Shown here: positions 1-7,324 of the stretch, piece by piece | How positions within the stretch are numbered: position 1 is the first letter of the stretch | Layout of the letters: each line of letters starts with the position of its first letter | Origin: Aeromicrobium terrae | Lineage (GTDB): Bacteria > Actinomycetota > Actinomycetes > Propionibacteriales > Nocardioidaceae | Direction: 5' to 3' | DNA length: 64,000 nucleotides | NCBI RefSeq assembly: GCF_008039565.1 | Contig: NZ_VDUX01000002.1 | Span: 186,001 to 250,000 of the forward strand | The notes under the pieces: generated by a model | The model's input: the letters and a program-made list of their open reading frames with translations, nothing else | Database searches by the model: none | What the model was told of the DNA's origin: nothing | Translations under genes and position numbers: made by a program

Positions 1-282
1 CTCGATCTTGAGCCGGTTGCGGACGATGCCGGCGTCCGCCAGCAGGCGATCGACGTCGGCGTCGCCGTACTCCGCCACGGCGGTGGGGTCGAACCCGTCG
101 AAGGCCGCGCGGAAGCCCTCGCGCTTGCGCAGGATGACCGCCCACGACAGGCCGGACTGGAACGCCTCCAGGCTCAGCCGCTCGAACAGCGCGACGTCAC
201 CGCGCAGCTCGTGCCCCCACTCGGTGTCGTGGTACTCCTGCATCGCCGGGTCGGCGCCCCAGGGGCAGCGAACGACGTCCAT
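1..282 (-). CDS. tag: DNA-3-methyladenine glycosylase I, 5' part only
   Basis: Base-excision repair enzyme that removes 3-methyladenine from alkylated DNA. Only the first 94 residues lie in the window; the gene runs off the left edge. The N-terminus reads MDVVRCPWGADPAMQEYHD followed by TEWG, which is the conserved RCPWG / HDTEWG start of the Tag family, and later a GLSWAVIL-type segment. I chose the ATG at 282 because a GGAGAGG lies nine bases upstream; another in-frame ATG at 291 would sit on top of that site. The 208-bp inverted-repeat element lies upstream. Family identity is strong; function is inferred from the motifs. Confidence 0.88.
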   Translation of the reverse strand, partial: MDVVRCPWGADPAMQEYHDTEWGHELRGDVALFERLSLEAFQSGLSWAVILRKREGFRAAFDGFDPTAVAEYGDADVDRLLADAGIVRNRLKIE

Positions 283-308
283 GGGCCTCATCCTCTCCGC
301 CCGGCCGC

Positions 309-516
309 GGTTTACCAGGTTCAGTAGGCAAATCCGCACTCCTCAGGGCAGATCTGCCGTGAGGGGTGCGAGGTTCCCTTGGTAGGTGATGTGAGGTGGT
401 GACGTCGGACCGTCACAGCCCGACGCCGTGACGTAGAACGTACCGAGGCAAACCGACACATCACCGGGCAGATTCGCCTTGAGATGTGGAACCTTCCCTA
501 CAGAACCTGGTAAACC
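309..516. repeat. 208-bp intergenic element bounded by perfect 14-bp inverted repeats
   Basis: The ends read GGTTTACCAGGTTC (309-322) and its exact reverse complement (503-516). Inside are a 36-nt near-perfect hairpin at 335-370 with a single mismatch pair, centred on GGCAGATCTGCC, and a diverged second copy of the same module at about 448-489. No ORF with coding character is visible. It fills the gap between the stop of the LOG gene and the start of tag. I see no clear target-site duplication. It could be a non-autonomous mobile element or a structured RNA/termination region. Confidence 0.6.
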
Positions 517-517
517 G

Positions 518-1258
518 TCATCCCGGCGCGACGGCGTCGAAGAACTCGACGGCCTCGTCGACGTCGTCGGTGAGCTTGAGCATGTCGAGGTCCGGGGCAT
601 TGATCTTGGACGACTGGAGCATCGTGTCGCGCAGCCAGTCGATCAGGCCGCCCCAGTACGCGGTGTCGAACAGCACGATCGGGAACGACGTGACCTTCTG
701 CGTCTGGGCCAGGGTGAGCGCCTCGAACAGCTCGTCCATCGTGCCGAAGCCACCGGGCATCACGACGTAGCCCTGGGCGTACTTCACGAACATCGTCTTG
801 CGCACGAAGAAGTAGCGGAAGTTGATGCCGAGGTCGACCCAGTCGTTCAGGCCTTGCTCGTGCGGCAGCTCGATGCCGAGACCGACGGACACGCCGCCGC
901 ACTCGCTCGCGCCGCGGTTGGCGGCCTCCATGACGCCGGGGCCGCCGCCGGTGATGATGCCGTAGCCCCGCTGGCAGAGCTTCTCCGCGATGAGCCGCGT
1001 CTTCTCGTACGTGGGGTCGTCGGGCTTGATCCGGGCCGAGCCGAAGATGCTGACGGCCGGGCCGAGCTCCGCGAGCGCGCCGAAGCCCTCGACGAACTCC
1101 GCCTGGATGCGCAACACGCGCCACGGGTCGGTGTGCACCCACTCGCCGGGGCCGCGGGAGTCCAGCAGCCGCTGGTCCGTGGTGCTCGTCTCGAGGTGAC
1201 CGCGGCGCAGCCGGACCGGTCCCTTGTGACTCTCGCGCTCGATCATCTCGTCAGCCAT
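518..1258 (-). CDS. LOG family protein (TIGR00730-type Rossmann fold)
   Basis: 246 residues. Two glycine-rich signatures of the LOG/lysine-decarboxylase-like fold are present: GGGPGVMEA (about 104-112) and PGGFGTMDE (168-176). The family hydrolyses cytokinin-like nucleoside 5'-monophosphates or AMP to ribose phosphate and base; the real substrate here is unknown. Start at ATG 1258, with GAGGAGG about 10 bases upstream. It begins 16 bp inside the end of dapE, so the two are translationally coupled, an arrangement common in actinobacteria. The much longer reading frame upstream is the antisense frame of dapE, not an N-terminal extension. Confidence 0.9.
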   Translation of the reverse strand: MADEMIERESHKGPVRLRRGHLETSTTDQRLLDSRGPGEWVHTDPWRVLRIQAEFVEGFGALAELGPAVSIFGSARIKPDDPTYEKTRLIAEKLCQRGYGIITGGGPGVMEAANRGASECGGVSVGLGIELPHEQGLNDWVDLGINFRYFFVRKTMFVKYAQGYVVMPGGFGTMDELFEALTLAQTQKVTSFPIVLFDTAYWGGLIDWLRDTMLQSSKINAPDLDMLKLTDDVDEAVEFFDAVAPG

Positions 1259-2304
1259 CTGGTCAGTGCCTCCTCGACCGCCGTCAGGTGTGCCACCGGC
1301 ACGTGCTCGTCCGCCTTGTGGGCGTACAGCGGGTCGCCCGGTCCGTAGTTCACCGCCGGCACCCCGAGCTGGCTGAACTGGGCGACGTCGGTCCAGCCGA
1401 ACTTGGGCGCCACGTCGACGCCGATCGCCTCGATGAAGGCCGCGGCGGCCGGACGGTCCAGTCCGGGGAGCGCGCCGGGCGCGCTGTCGGTGACGACGAG
1501 CTCGTACCCGTCGAACAGGTCGCGGACGTGCGCGAGGGCCTCGGACTCGCTGCGATCGGGCGCGAACCGGTAGTTCACCGAGACACGCGCCTCGTCGGGG
1601 ATCACGTTGCCGGCGACGCCCCCGCTGATGCCCACCGCGTTCATGCCCTCGCGGTAGAGCATCCCGTCGATGGTGACCTGGCGCGGCTCGTAGCTCGTCA
1701 GGCGCGCCAGGACGTCCGACGCCGCGTGGATCGCGTTGACGCCGTTCCAGGACCGCGCGGAGTGGGCACGCTCTCCGCGGGTGACGACGTCCACCCGCAT
1801 CGTGCCCTGGCAACCGGCCTCGACCTGGGCGTTGGACGGCTCCATGAGGATCGCGAAGTCGGCGGCCAGCAGGTCGGGGCGCTCCCGGGCGAGGCGGCCG
1901 AGACCGTTGAACTCGGCCGCGATCTCCTCAGCCTCGTAGAAGACGTAGGTGACGTCGCGGGTGGGCTCCGGAACGGTGGCGGCCGTCCGCAAGGCGACGG
2001 CCACACCGCCCTTCATGTCGCAGGAGCCGAGGCCCCAGAGGACGTCCCCGTCGAGGCGCGACGGCAGGTTCGCGTTGGCCGGGACCGTGTCGAGGTGACC
2101 GGCGATCACCACGCGCTCGTCGCGGCCCAGCGAGGTGCGGGCGACGATCGAGTGCTGGTCGCGGACGACCTCGAGGTGCGCCAGCGGGGTCAGCGCGGCC
2201 TCGACGGCGTCGGCGATCTCCTGCTCCTGCTGACTCTCGGAGGCGATGTCGACCAGGTCCGCGGTGAGGGTGACGACGTCGCGGGAGAGGTCGAGGCTTG
2301 CCAT
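1243..2304 (-). CDS. dapE: succinyl-diaminopimelate desuccinylase
   Basis: 353 residues, M20 metallopeptidase fold. It hydrolyses N-succinyl-LL-2,6-diaminopimelate in the succinylase branch of lysine and meso-DAP (peptidoglycan) synthesis. Metal ligands and catalytic residues are visible: GHLDTVP (His70, Asp72), GSCDMKGG (Asp96) and the EAEEI pair near 125-128. Length matches actinobacterial DapE. The gene is followed by the LOG gene with a 16-bp overlap and is divergent from the MFS gene. dapD, the preceding step of the pathway, lies 3.2 kb away on the other strand. Confidence 0.93.
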   Translation of the reverse strand: MASLDLSRDVVTLTADLVDIASESQQEQEIADAVEAALTPLAHLEVVRDQHSIVARTSLGRDERVVIAGHLDTVPANANLPSRLDGDVLWGLGSCDMKGGVAVALRTAATVPEPTRDVTYVFYEAEEIAAEFNGLGRLARERPDLLAADFAILMEPSNAQVEAGCQGTMRVDVVTRGERAHSARSWNGVNAIHAASDVLARLTSYEPRQVTIDGMLYREGMNAVGISGGVAGNVIPDEARVSVNYRFAPDRSESEALAHVRDLFDGYELVVTDSAPGALPGLDRPAAAAFIEAIGVDVAPKFGWTDVAQFSQLGVPAVNYGPGDPLYAHKADEHVPVAHLTAVEEALTRWLTR

Positions 2305-2340
2305 GGCCCCACTCTCCCACGCGAGGCACAGTGGGTAGTG

Positions 2341-3705
2341 ATGAGCAACGAACAACGGGGGCGGCTCGTCCTGCTCGTGATGTGCGTCGGGTACTTCCTC
2401 GTCCTCCTCGACGTGACGGCGGTCAACGTCGCCCTGCCTCGCATCGACGCGGACCTGGGCGCCGGGGTGGACGGGCTGCAGTGGGTGGTCGACGCGTATG
2501 CCGTGGCGCTGGCAGCACTGTTGCTGGTCGGCGGGGCGGTCGGCGACGTCCGGGGTCACCGGCGGATCGTGCTCCTCGGGCTGGGGATCTTCGCGGCTGC
2601 TTCCCTCGCCTGCGGACTGGCGCCGACCATCGGCGTGCTCCTGGCGAGCCGCGCGGTGCAGGGTGTGGGAGCCGCGCTGCTCCTGCCCGGGACGCTCGCG
2701 ATCGTCGTCGACAGCGCACCCGACCGGCGGGCGCGGGCCCGAGCCATCGGCGTGTGGGCCGCCGTGGGCAGCTGCGCGCTCCCGGCCGGGCCGATCGTGG
2801 GCGGCGCGCTCGTCGACGCGGTCGGCTGGCGCTCGGTGTTCCTGATCAATGTTCCGATCGCGGTGGTCGCGGGAGCGGTGGCCATCCGCATCGTCGCCGA
2901 CGACCGGCCGGCGACCCGGCGTCGCGTGGACTGGGCCGGAGCGACCCTGGCAGCGCTCACCCTGGCCTCGCTCGTCTTCGCGATCATCGAGCTCGGGCGG
3001 ACCGGGCCAGGACCTACGGCTGACGCATCGATCGTGGCGGCCCTCGCACTCGGCAGCGCCTTCGTGCTCGCCGAGAAGCGGCAGGCCGATCCGATGCTGC
3101 CGCTCTCGCTGTTCCGGCGCCTCGAGTTCACCAGCGCGACACTGATCGCCGGGGCCATGAACCTGGGCACGCTCGGCCTGCTGTTCGTCGTCACGCTCTA
3201 CCTCCAGTCGGTGCACGGCGACTCCCCGCTCCGCGCCGGCGTCGCGCTGCTCCCGCTGTTCCTGCCGCTCACGGTGATCGCGCCGATCTCCGGCCGATGG
3301 ACCGCTCAGCAAGGCCCGCGCGTGCCCATGGCCGCGGGCCTGCTGCTCGCCGGAGCCGGCGTGGCGCTGATGACACGGCTGGAGCCGGACTCGTCGTACG
3401 CCGTCCTGCTGCCGGCGACCCTCGGTTGGGGCATCGGCATCGGCCTGCTGACGCCCGCGGTGGTGGCCGCCGCTGTCGGCGCCGCCGATCCCGCGAGGTC
3501 GGGCCTCGCCTCCGGCGTCAACAACACCTCGCGGCAGGCCGCCGGAGCCGTCGGCGTGGCGGCCTACGGCGCGGCGGCCGGACGACCGGCCCACACGGTG
3601 GCGTTCGTCGCCGGCCTGCACCAGCTCGCGGTTGCCACCGCGATCCTGTTCGGGATCGCCGCCCTCGTCGCCATCGCCACCACCACCCCAGGAGGAGACC
3701 CATGA
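2341..3705 (+). CDS. MFS drug/proton antiporter, DHA2 (EmrB/QacA) type
   Basis: 454 residues with roughly 14 hydrophobic segments. The motif D-x-T-x-V-N-V-A-L-P in TM1 (residues about 24-33) and the motif-C-like stretch after LLLPGTLAIV are typical of DHA2 exporters of cationic or lipophilic compounds. Substrate is unknown. Start ATG 2341 is 36 bp from the divergent dapE. The stop overlaps the next start in an ATGA, so the DinB-type protein is co-translated. Confidence 0.85.
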   Translation: MSNEQRGRLVLLVMCVGYFLVLLDVTAVNVALPRIDADLGAGVDGLQWVVDAYAVALAALLLVGGAVGDVRGHRRIVLLGLGIFAAASLACGLAPTIGVLLASRAVQGVGAALLLPGTLAIVVDSAPDRRARARAIGVWAAVGSCALPAGPIVGGALVDAVGWRSVFLINVPIAVVAGAVAIRIVADDRPATRRRVDWAGATLAALTLASLVFAIIELGRTGPGPTADASIVAALALGSAFVLAEKRQADPMLPLSLFRRLEFTSATLIAGAMNLGTLGLLFVVTLYLQSVHGDSPLRAGVALLPLFLPLTVIAPISGRWTAQQGPRVPMAAGLLLAGAGVALMTRLEPDSSYAVLLPATLGWGIGIGLLTPAVVAAAVGAADPARSGLASGVNNTSRQAAGAVGVAAYGAAAGRPAHTVAFVAGLHQLAVATAILFGIAALVAIATTTPGGDP

Positions 3706-4205
3706 CCGACACGATCACCCTGCTCGACGACGCCTTCGACCGGGTCGCCGAGCTCGTGCGCCGTACCTGCGCGGATCTCGACGAGGAGAGCGCGACGTTC
3801 CGCGTCGACCCGGAGGCGAACACGCCGACCTGGCTGTTGTGGCACCTCAGCCGCGTCCAGGACGACCACGTGGCCGAGCTCGCGGGCGTCGACCAGGTCT
3901 GGGAGCAGTGGCGGGACCGGTTCGGCCTGCCGTTCGACGACCATGCCACCGGCTACGGGCAGAGCAGCGACGACGTCGCGGCCGTGCGCGTGGCGCCGGA
4001 CCTGCTCGCCGGCTACCACGCCGACGTCGACGCGATGACGCGCTCGTACCTGCAGCGTCTGGACAGCGAGGAGCTGGCCCGCGTCGTCGACGAGCGCTGG
4101 GACCCGCCGGTCACGGCGTCAGCGCGGCTGGTCAGCGTGCTCGGCGACTGCCTGCAGCACGTCGGCCAAGCGGCCTACGTGGTCGGAGTCGCGCAGCGCT
4201 CCTAG
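3702..4205 (+). CDS. DinB / mycothiol-dependent transferase-like protein
   Basis: 167 residues, predicted four-helix bundle. The sequence TPTWLLWHLSRVQDDHVAEL carries the first metal-type histidine of the DinB/DUF664 family, and HVG near the C-terminus is another. In actinobacteria such proteins include mycothiol transferases and maleylpyruvate isomerase relatives. The ATGA overlap with the MFS pump suggests a linked role, perhaps detoxification (inference). The stop overlaps that of the convergent VOC gene by 3 bp. Confidence 0.75.
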   Translation: MTDTITLLDDAFDRVAELVRRTCADLDEESATFRVDPEANTPTWLLWHLSRVQDDHVAELAGVDQVWEQWRDRFGLPFDDHATGYGQSSDDVAAVRVAPDLLAGYHADVDAMTRSYLQRLDSEELARVVDERWDPPVTASARLVSVLGDCLQHVGQAAYVVGVAQRS

Positions 4206-4894
4206 ACGTCCGCGGGCGCGAAGACGCAGAACTCGTTGCCCTCGGGGTCGGCCATGACGGTCCAGCGGATCTCGTCGTCCGGCTCGCGCAGCACGGTGGC
4301 ACCGGCGGCGACCAGGTCGTCGACGGTGCCGTCGGCGAGCGTGACGTCCCAGTGCACGCGGTTCTTGACCGTCTTGGGCTCGGGCACCGGGACGAAGTCG
4401 AACGACTCCACCGGCGCCCCGGGGATGTTGTCGATCCAGTACCAGTCGTTCTCCGGCTTGGAGCCGAGGTCGCCGCCCCAGACGCTTTGCCACCACAGGG
4501 CGATGGCCTTCGGGTGGGCGGCGTCGACGACGACGTCCTTGAGCCGGAGCTCGCCCGGGTTGTCGACGACGAAGACACAGAACTCGTTGCCCTCCGGGTC
4601 GGCGAACACCGTCCAGGGGAACTCGCCGGGCTCGCTGAGCCGCGGCAGCTGCTCGAACGGCTCGAGCGACGAGGCCACGACGTCGAGGTGCACCCGGTTC
4701 TTCACGGGGTGCGGCTCCGGCACGACGCACGGCCAGATGGTGTGCTGCGGGTACGGGCCGACGAGGGCGATGCCGTCGGGATCGTCGGCCCCGAGGTCCT
4801 TCACCGAGAGCCCCAGCGTGGGCGCCCAGAAGTCACGGGCGACCGCGATGTCGTTGACGTCGATGCAGAGGTCCTTGTACGTCACCAGAGGCAT
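4202..4894 (-). CDS. VOC (glyoxalase-like) protein, two-domain, copy 1
   Basis: 230 residues made of two tandem betaalphabetabetabeta units. Each ends in the same signature, [11 protein letters not shown], near residues 99-109 and again at the C-terminus. Such Glyoxalase_6-type proteins are common in actinobacteria and mostly uncharacterised. It is a close paralogue of the next gene (4908-5510): both start MPLVT, both contain KNRVHLDV and FPWT segments. The TAGGTT box at 4901-4906 lies exactly six bases before the ATG, so the mRNA may be leaderless. Substrate unknown. Confidence 0.82.
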   Translation of the reverse strand: MPLVTYKDLCIDVNDIAVARDFWAPTLGLSVKDLGADDPDGIALVGPYPQHTIWPCVVPEPHPVKNRVHLDVVASSLEPFEQLPRLSEPGEFPWTVFADPEGNEFCVFVVDNPGELRLKDVVVDAAHPKAIALWWQSVWGGDLGSKPENDWYWIDNIPGAPVESFDFVPVPEPKTVKNRVHWDVTLADGTVDDLVAAGATVLREPDDEIRWTVMADPEGNEFCVFAPADV

Positions 4895-4900
4895 GGGCCC

Positions 4901-4906
4901 AACCTA
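4901..4906 (-). promoter_or_regulatory. candidate leaderless -10 box of VOC copy 1
   Basis: TAGGTT followed by exactly six bases and the ATG at 4894. Same geometry as twelve other boxes in this window. Confidence 0.45.
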
Positions 4907-4907
4907 G

Positions 4908-5510
4908 TCACGGGACCAGACAGAACTCGTTGCCTTCGGGGTCGGCGAGATCCGTCTCGCTGAGCACGGTCGCGCCGGCGGCGACCAGGTCGTCGACCGT
5001 GCCGCCGGCGAGCCGGACCTCCCACCGCACGCGGTTGGGCACGGTCTTCGGCTCCGGCACCGCGGCGAAGTCGAGGCCCTCGAACGGCACGCCGGGCAGG
5101 CCGGTGATCGACCAGCAGTCCTCGTCGTCCACGCTGAGCTCGCCGCCGAGCACCCCCTGCCACCAGCGTGCGGACACCTCCGCGTCGACGCAGTCGACCT
5201 CCACGGCCTTGAGCCGGTACTCCCCCGGGGAGTCGACGACGAACACGCAGAAGTCGTCGCCCTCCGGCGCGTGGAACGTCGTCCACGGGAACCGTCCCGG
5301 CTCGTTCACCAGCTCGAGCCCCTCGTACGGCGCCAGCGAGGCGTCGAACACGTCGAGGTGCACGCGGTTCTTCACCGTGTACGGCTCGGTCACGACCTCG
5401 GTGCGGACCGTCTGCTCGAGCGCGGAGCCGAGCGTCGGCGCCCAGAACTGCTCGACGACCGCGAGGTCGTTGACGTGCATGCGGATACCGGCGAACGTCA
5501 CCAGAGGCAT
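4908..5510 (-). CDS. VOC (glyoxalase-like) protein, two-domain, copy 2
   Basis: 200 residues, tandem paralogue of the gene at 4202-4894 with only 13 bp between them. Two VOC units are visible; the first carries [11 protein letters not shown] and the second ends [11 protein letters not shown] at the very C-terminus. The second unit is shortened relative to copy 1: the block before DPEGNEF lacks about ten residues. A TACGAT box (5517-5522) lies six bases before the ATG. The pair probably arose by local duplication. No substrate can be assigned. Confidence 0.82.
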   Translation of the reverse strand: MPLVTFAGIRMHVNDLAVVEQFWAPTLGSALEQTVRTEVVTEPYTVKNRVHLDVFDASLAPYEGLELVNEPGRFPWTTFHAPEGDDFCVFVVDSPGEYRLKAVEVDCVDAEVSARWWQGVLGGELSVDDEDCWSITGLPGVPFEGLDFAAVPEPKTVPNRVRWEVRLAGGTVDDLVAAGATVLSETDLADPEGNEFCLVP

Positions 5511-5516
5511 CAACTC

Positions 5517-5522
5517 ATCGTA
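5517..5522 (-). promoter_or_regulatory. candidate leaderless -10 box of VOC copy 2
   Basis: TACGAT on the minus strand, six bases before the ATG at 5510. It abuts the oppositely oriented TACGTT (5531-5536) that would serve dapD with a 7-base gap. Confidence 0.45.
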
Positions 5523-5543
5523 TGCCCCGATACGTTGGGAGCC

Positions 5544-6503
5544 ATGACCGAGCAGTCCTCCCCCGGCGCTCACGCCTGGGGCGTCGCGACCCTCACGGAC
5601 GGCGCCTCGAACAGCGGTCGCGTCCTCGACGTCTGGTACCCCGAGCCCCGGCTCGGCGCGGCTCCGGAGCGCACGCGCGAGCCGGAGGAGCTGACGGCGT
5701 TGTCGGGCGAGGACAAGGTCCGGCAGGTCCGGACCGTCGTCGTGCACACCGTCATCGACGACCTGCAGCAGCCGCCCACCGACGCCTACGACGTCTACCT
5801 GCGACTGCACCTTCTGTCGCACCGGCTCGTGCAGCCCCGCGGCCAGAGCCTCGACGGCATCTTCGGGCTGCTCACCAACGTCGTCTGGACGTCGATCGGT
5901 CCGTGCGCCGTCCCGGGGTTCGAGACCACACGCGCCCGCGCCCGTGCCGCCGGGATCCCGCTGCAGGTGACCAGCATCGACAAGTTCCCGCGCATGACCG
6001 ACTACGTCGTGCCGTCCGGCGTCCGCATCGCCGACGCCGACCGCGTGCGCCTCGGGGCCCACCTCGCCGAGGGCACCACCGTGATGCACGAGGGCTTCGT
6101 CAACTACAACGCCGGCACGCTCGGCACCGCGATGGTGGAGGGCCGCATCTCCGCCGGCGTCGTCGTCGGCAACGGGTCCGACGTCGGCGGTGGCGCCTCG
6201 ATCATGGGCACGCTCTCCGGCGGCGGCACCACCGTCATCAGCGTCGGCGAGAACAGCCTGATCGGCGCGAACGCCGGCATCGGCATCTCCCTCGGCAACG
6301 ACTGCGTCGTCGCCGCCGGCACGTACGTCACCGCCGGCAGCAAGGTGCGGATGCCCGACGGCAGCGTGGTCAAGGCCGCCGAGCTGTCCGGCCAGGACGG
6401 CATCCTGTTCCTCACTAACACCGAGACGGGCGTCCTCGAGGCCCGGCCGCGAGGCGAGCGCACCGGCATCGAGCTGAACTCCGAGCTGCACGCCAACGAA
6501 TGA
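5544..6503 (+). CDS. dapD: 2,3,4,5-tetrahydropyridine-2,6-dicarboxylate N-succinyltransferase
   Basis: 319 residues, the long actinobacterial DapD type. It succinylates tetrahydrodipicolinate in the lysine/DAP pathway, two steps before DapE, which is also in this window. The middle and C-terminal parts show the left-handed beta-helix hexapeptide pattern (for example [21 protein letters not shown]). Residues typical of the active site appear in [11 protein letters not shown]. Start ATG 5544 follows TACGTT by seven bases. The stop overlaps the next start as ATGA. Confidence 0.94.
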   Translation: MTEQSSPGAHAWGVATLTDGASNSGRVLDVWYPEPRLGAAPERTREPEELTALSGEDKVRQVRTVVVHTVIDDLQQPPTDAYDVYLRLHLLSHRLVQPRGQSLDGIFGLLTNVVWTSIGPCAVPGFETTRARARAAGIPLQVTSIDKFPRMTDYVVPSGVRIADADRVRLGAHLAEGTTVMHEGFVNYNAGTLGTAMVEGRISAGVVVGNGSDVGGGASIMGTLSGGGTTVISVGENSLIGANAGIGISLGNDCVVAAGTYVTAGSKVRMPDGSVVKAAELSGQDGILFLTNTETGVLEARPRGERTGIELNSELHANE

Positions 6504-7324
6504 GGTTGCGCTGGATCGTCGTCGCCGGACTGCTGGTCGCGGGGCTGCTCGTCGCCATCGTGGTCCGTGACCGCGAGCCCGCCCGCAGCGAGTACTGCGT
6601 CGCCGACGTCGGCACGACGCGGGCCCAGATCGACCTGGAACAGGCCCGCTGGACCACCCTGATGTCGGCCGTCGCCCAGCGCCGCGGCATGCCGCCCCGC
6701 GCCACGACGATCGCCATCGCCACGGCGTTCCAGGAGTCGAAGATCCACAACATCGACTACGGCGACCGCGACTCCGTCGGCCTGTTCCAGCAGCGGCCGT
6801 CCCAGGGGTGGGGCACGCGCGAGCAGATCCTCGACCCATTCCACTCGATCGCGAAGTTCTACGACGGCCTGGCCAAGGTGAAGGGCTACGGCTCGATGGC
6901 GATCACCGACGCCGCGCAGCGCGTGCAACGGTCCGCCCATCCCGGCGCCTACGCCCAGCACGAGGACTACGCCCGCGCGCTTGCCTCGGCCCTGCGCGGC
7001 TACAGCCCGGCGTCGTTCACCTGCCAGGTCGAGGAGCGCGGCGGCGGCCGGGCCCTCGGCGTCGCCGACGACCTCACGAAGGCGTTCGGCGAGGTCTCGG
7101 TGAACGTCGAGAAGAACACGCTCGCCGTCCCGCTGTCCGGCAAGGCTGCCGACGTGCGGGCGCGCGGGTGGATGTTCGCGCACTACCTGGTGGGCAACGC
7201 CGCCCGGCTGCGGATCACCGAGATCTCCTTCGACGGGAGACGGTGGACTGCTGCTGACTCCCCGGACGGCTGGGTGAAGGACGGCGACGCACGGGCCAAC
7301 CGGGTGTCGGTGGACGCCAGCTAG
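6500..7324 (+). CDS. membrane-anchored lytic transglycosylase-like protein
   Basis: 274 residues with an N-terminal membrane anchor or uncleaved signal (residues about 4-22). Residues 60-150 contain [20 protein letters not shown] then [12 protein letters not shown], the catalytic Glu and GLFQ pattern of actinobacterial SLT-like domains. The C-terminal part has no motif I recognise. It is coupled to dapD by an ATGA overlap, which would link peptidoglycan precursor supply to wall turnover (inference). Similar proteins are often labelled heavy-metal transporter in databases, which the sequence does not support. Confidence 0.72.
   Translation: MRLRWIVVAGLLVAGLLVAIVVRDREPARSEYCVADVGTTRAQIDLEQARWTTLMSAVAQRRGMPPRATTIAIATAFQESKIHNIDYGDRDSVGLFQQRPSQGWGTREQILDPFHSIAKFYDGLAKVKGYGSMAITDAAQRVQRSAHPGAYAQHEDYARALASALRGYSPASFTCQVEERGGGRALGVADDLTKAFGEVSVNVEKNTLAVPLSGKAADVRARGWMFAHYLVGNAARLRITEISFDGRRWTAADSPDGWVKDGDARANRVSVDAS

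Noticed and set aside
1243-3621. Extension of dapE to a 792-codon frame
   Set aside because: The extra part is antisense to the MFS gene and has no coding character; the ATG at 2304 gives the standard DapE length.
4890-4905. GGGCCC near the VOC start as another copy of the pilus operator
   Set aside because: It lacks the GGGCC-N4-GGCCC spacing and is explained as the six bases between a -10 box and the start codon.
5522-6418. Arg-rich frame overlapping dapD
   Set aside because: It is the +1 shadow of dapD; the dapD frame carries the full family signature.
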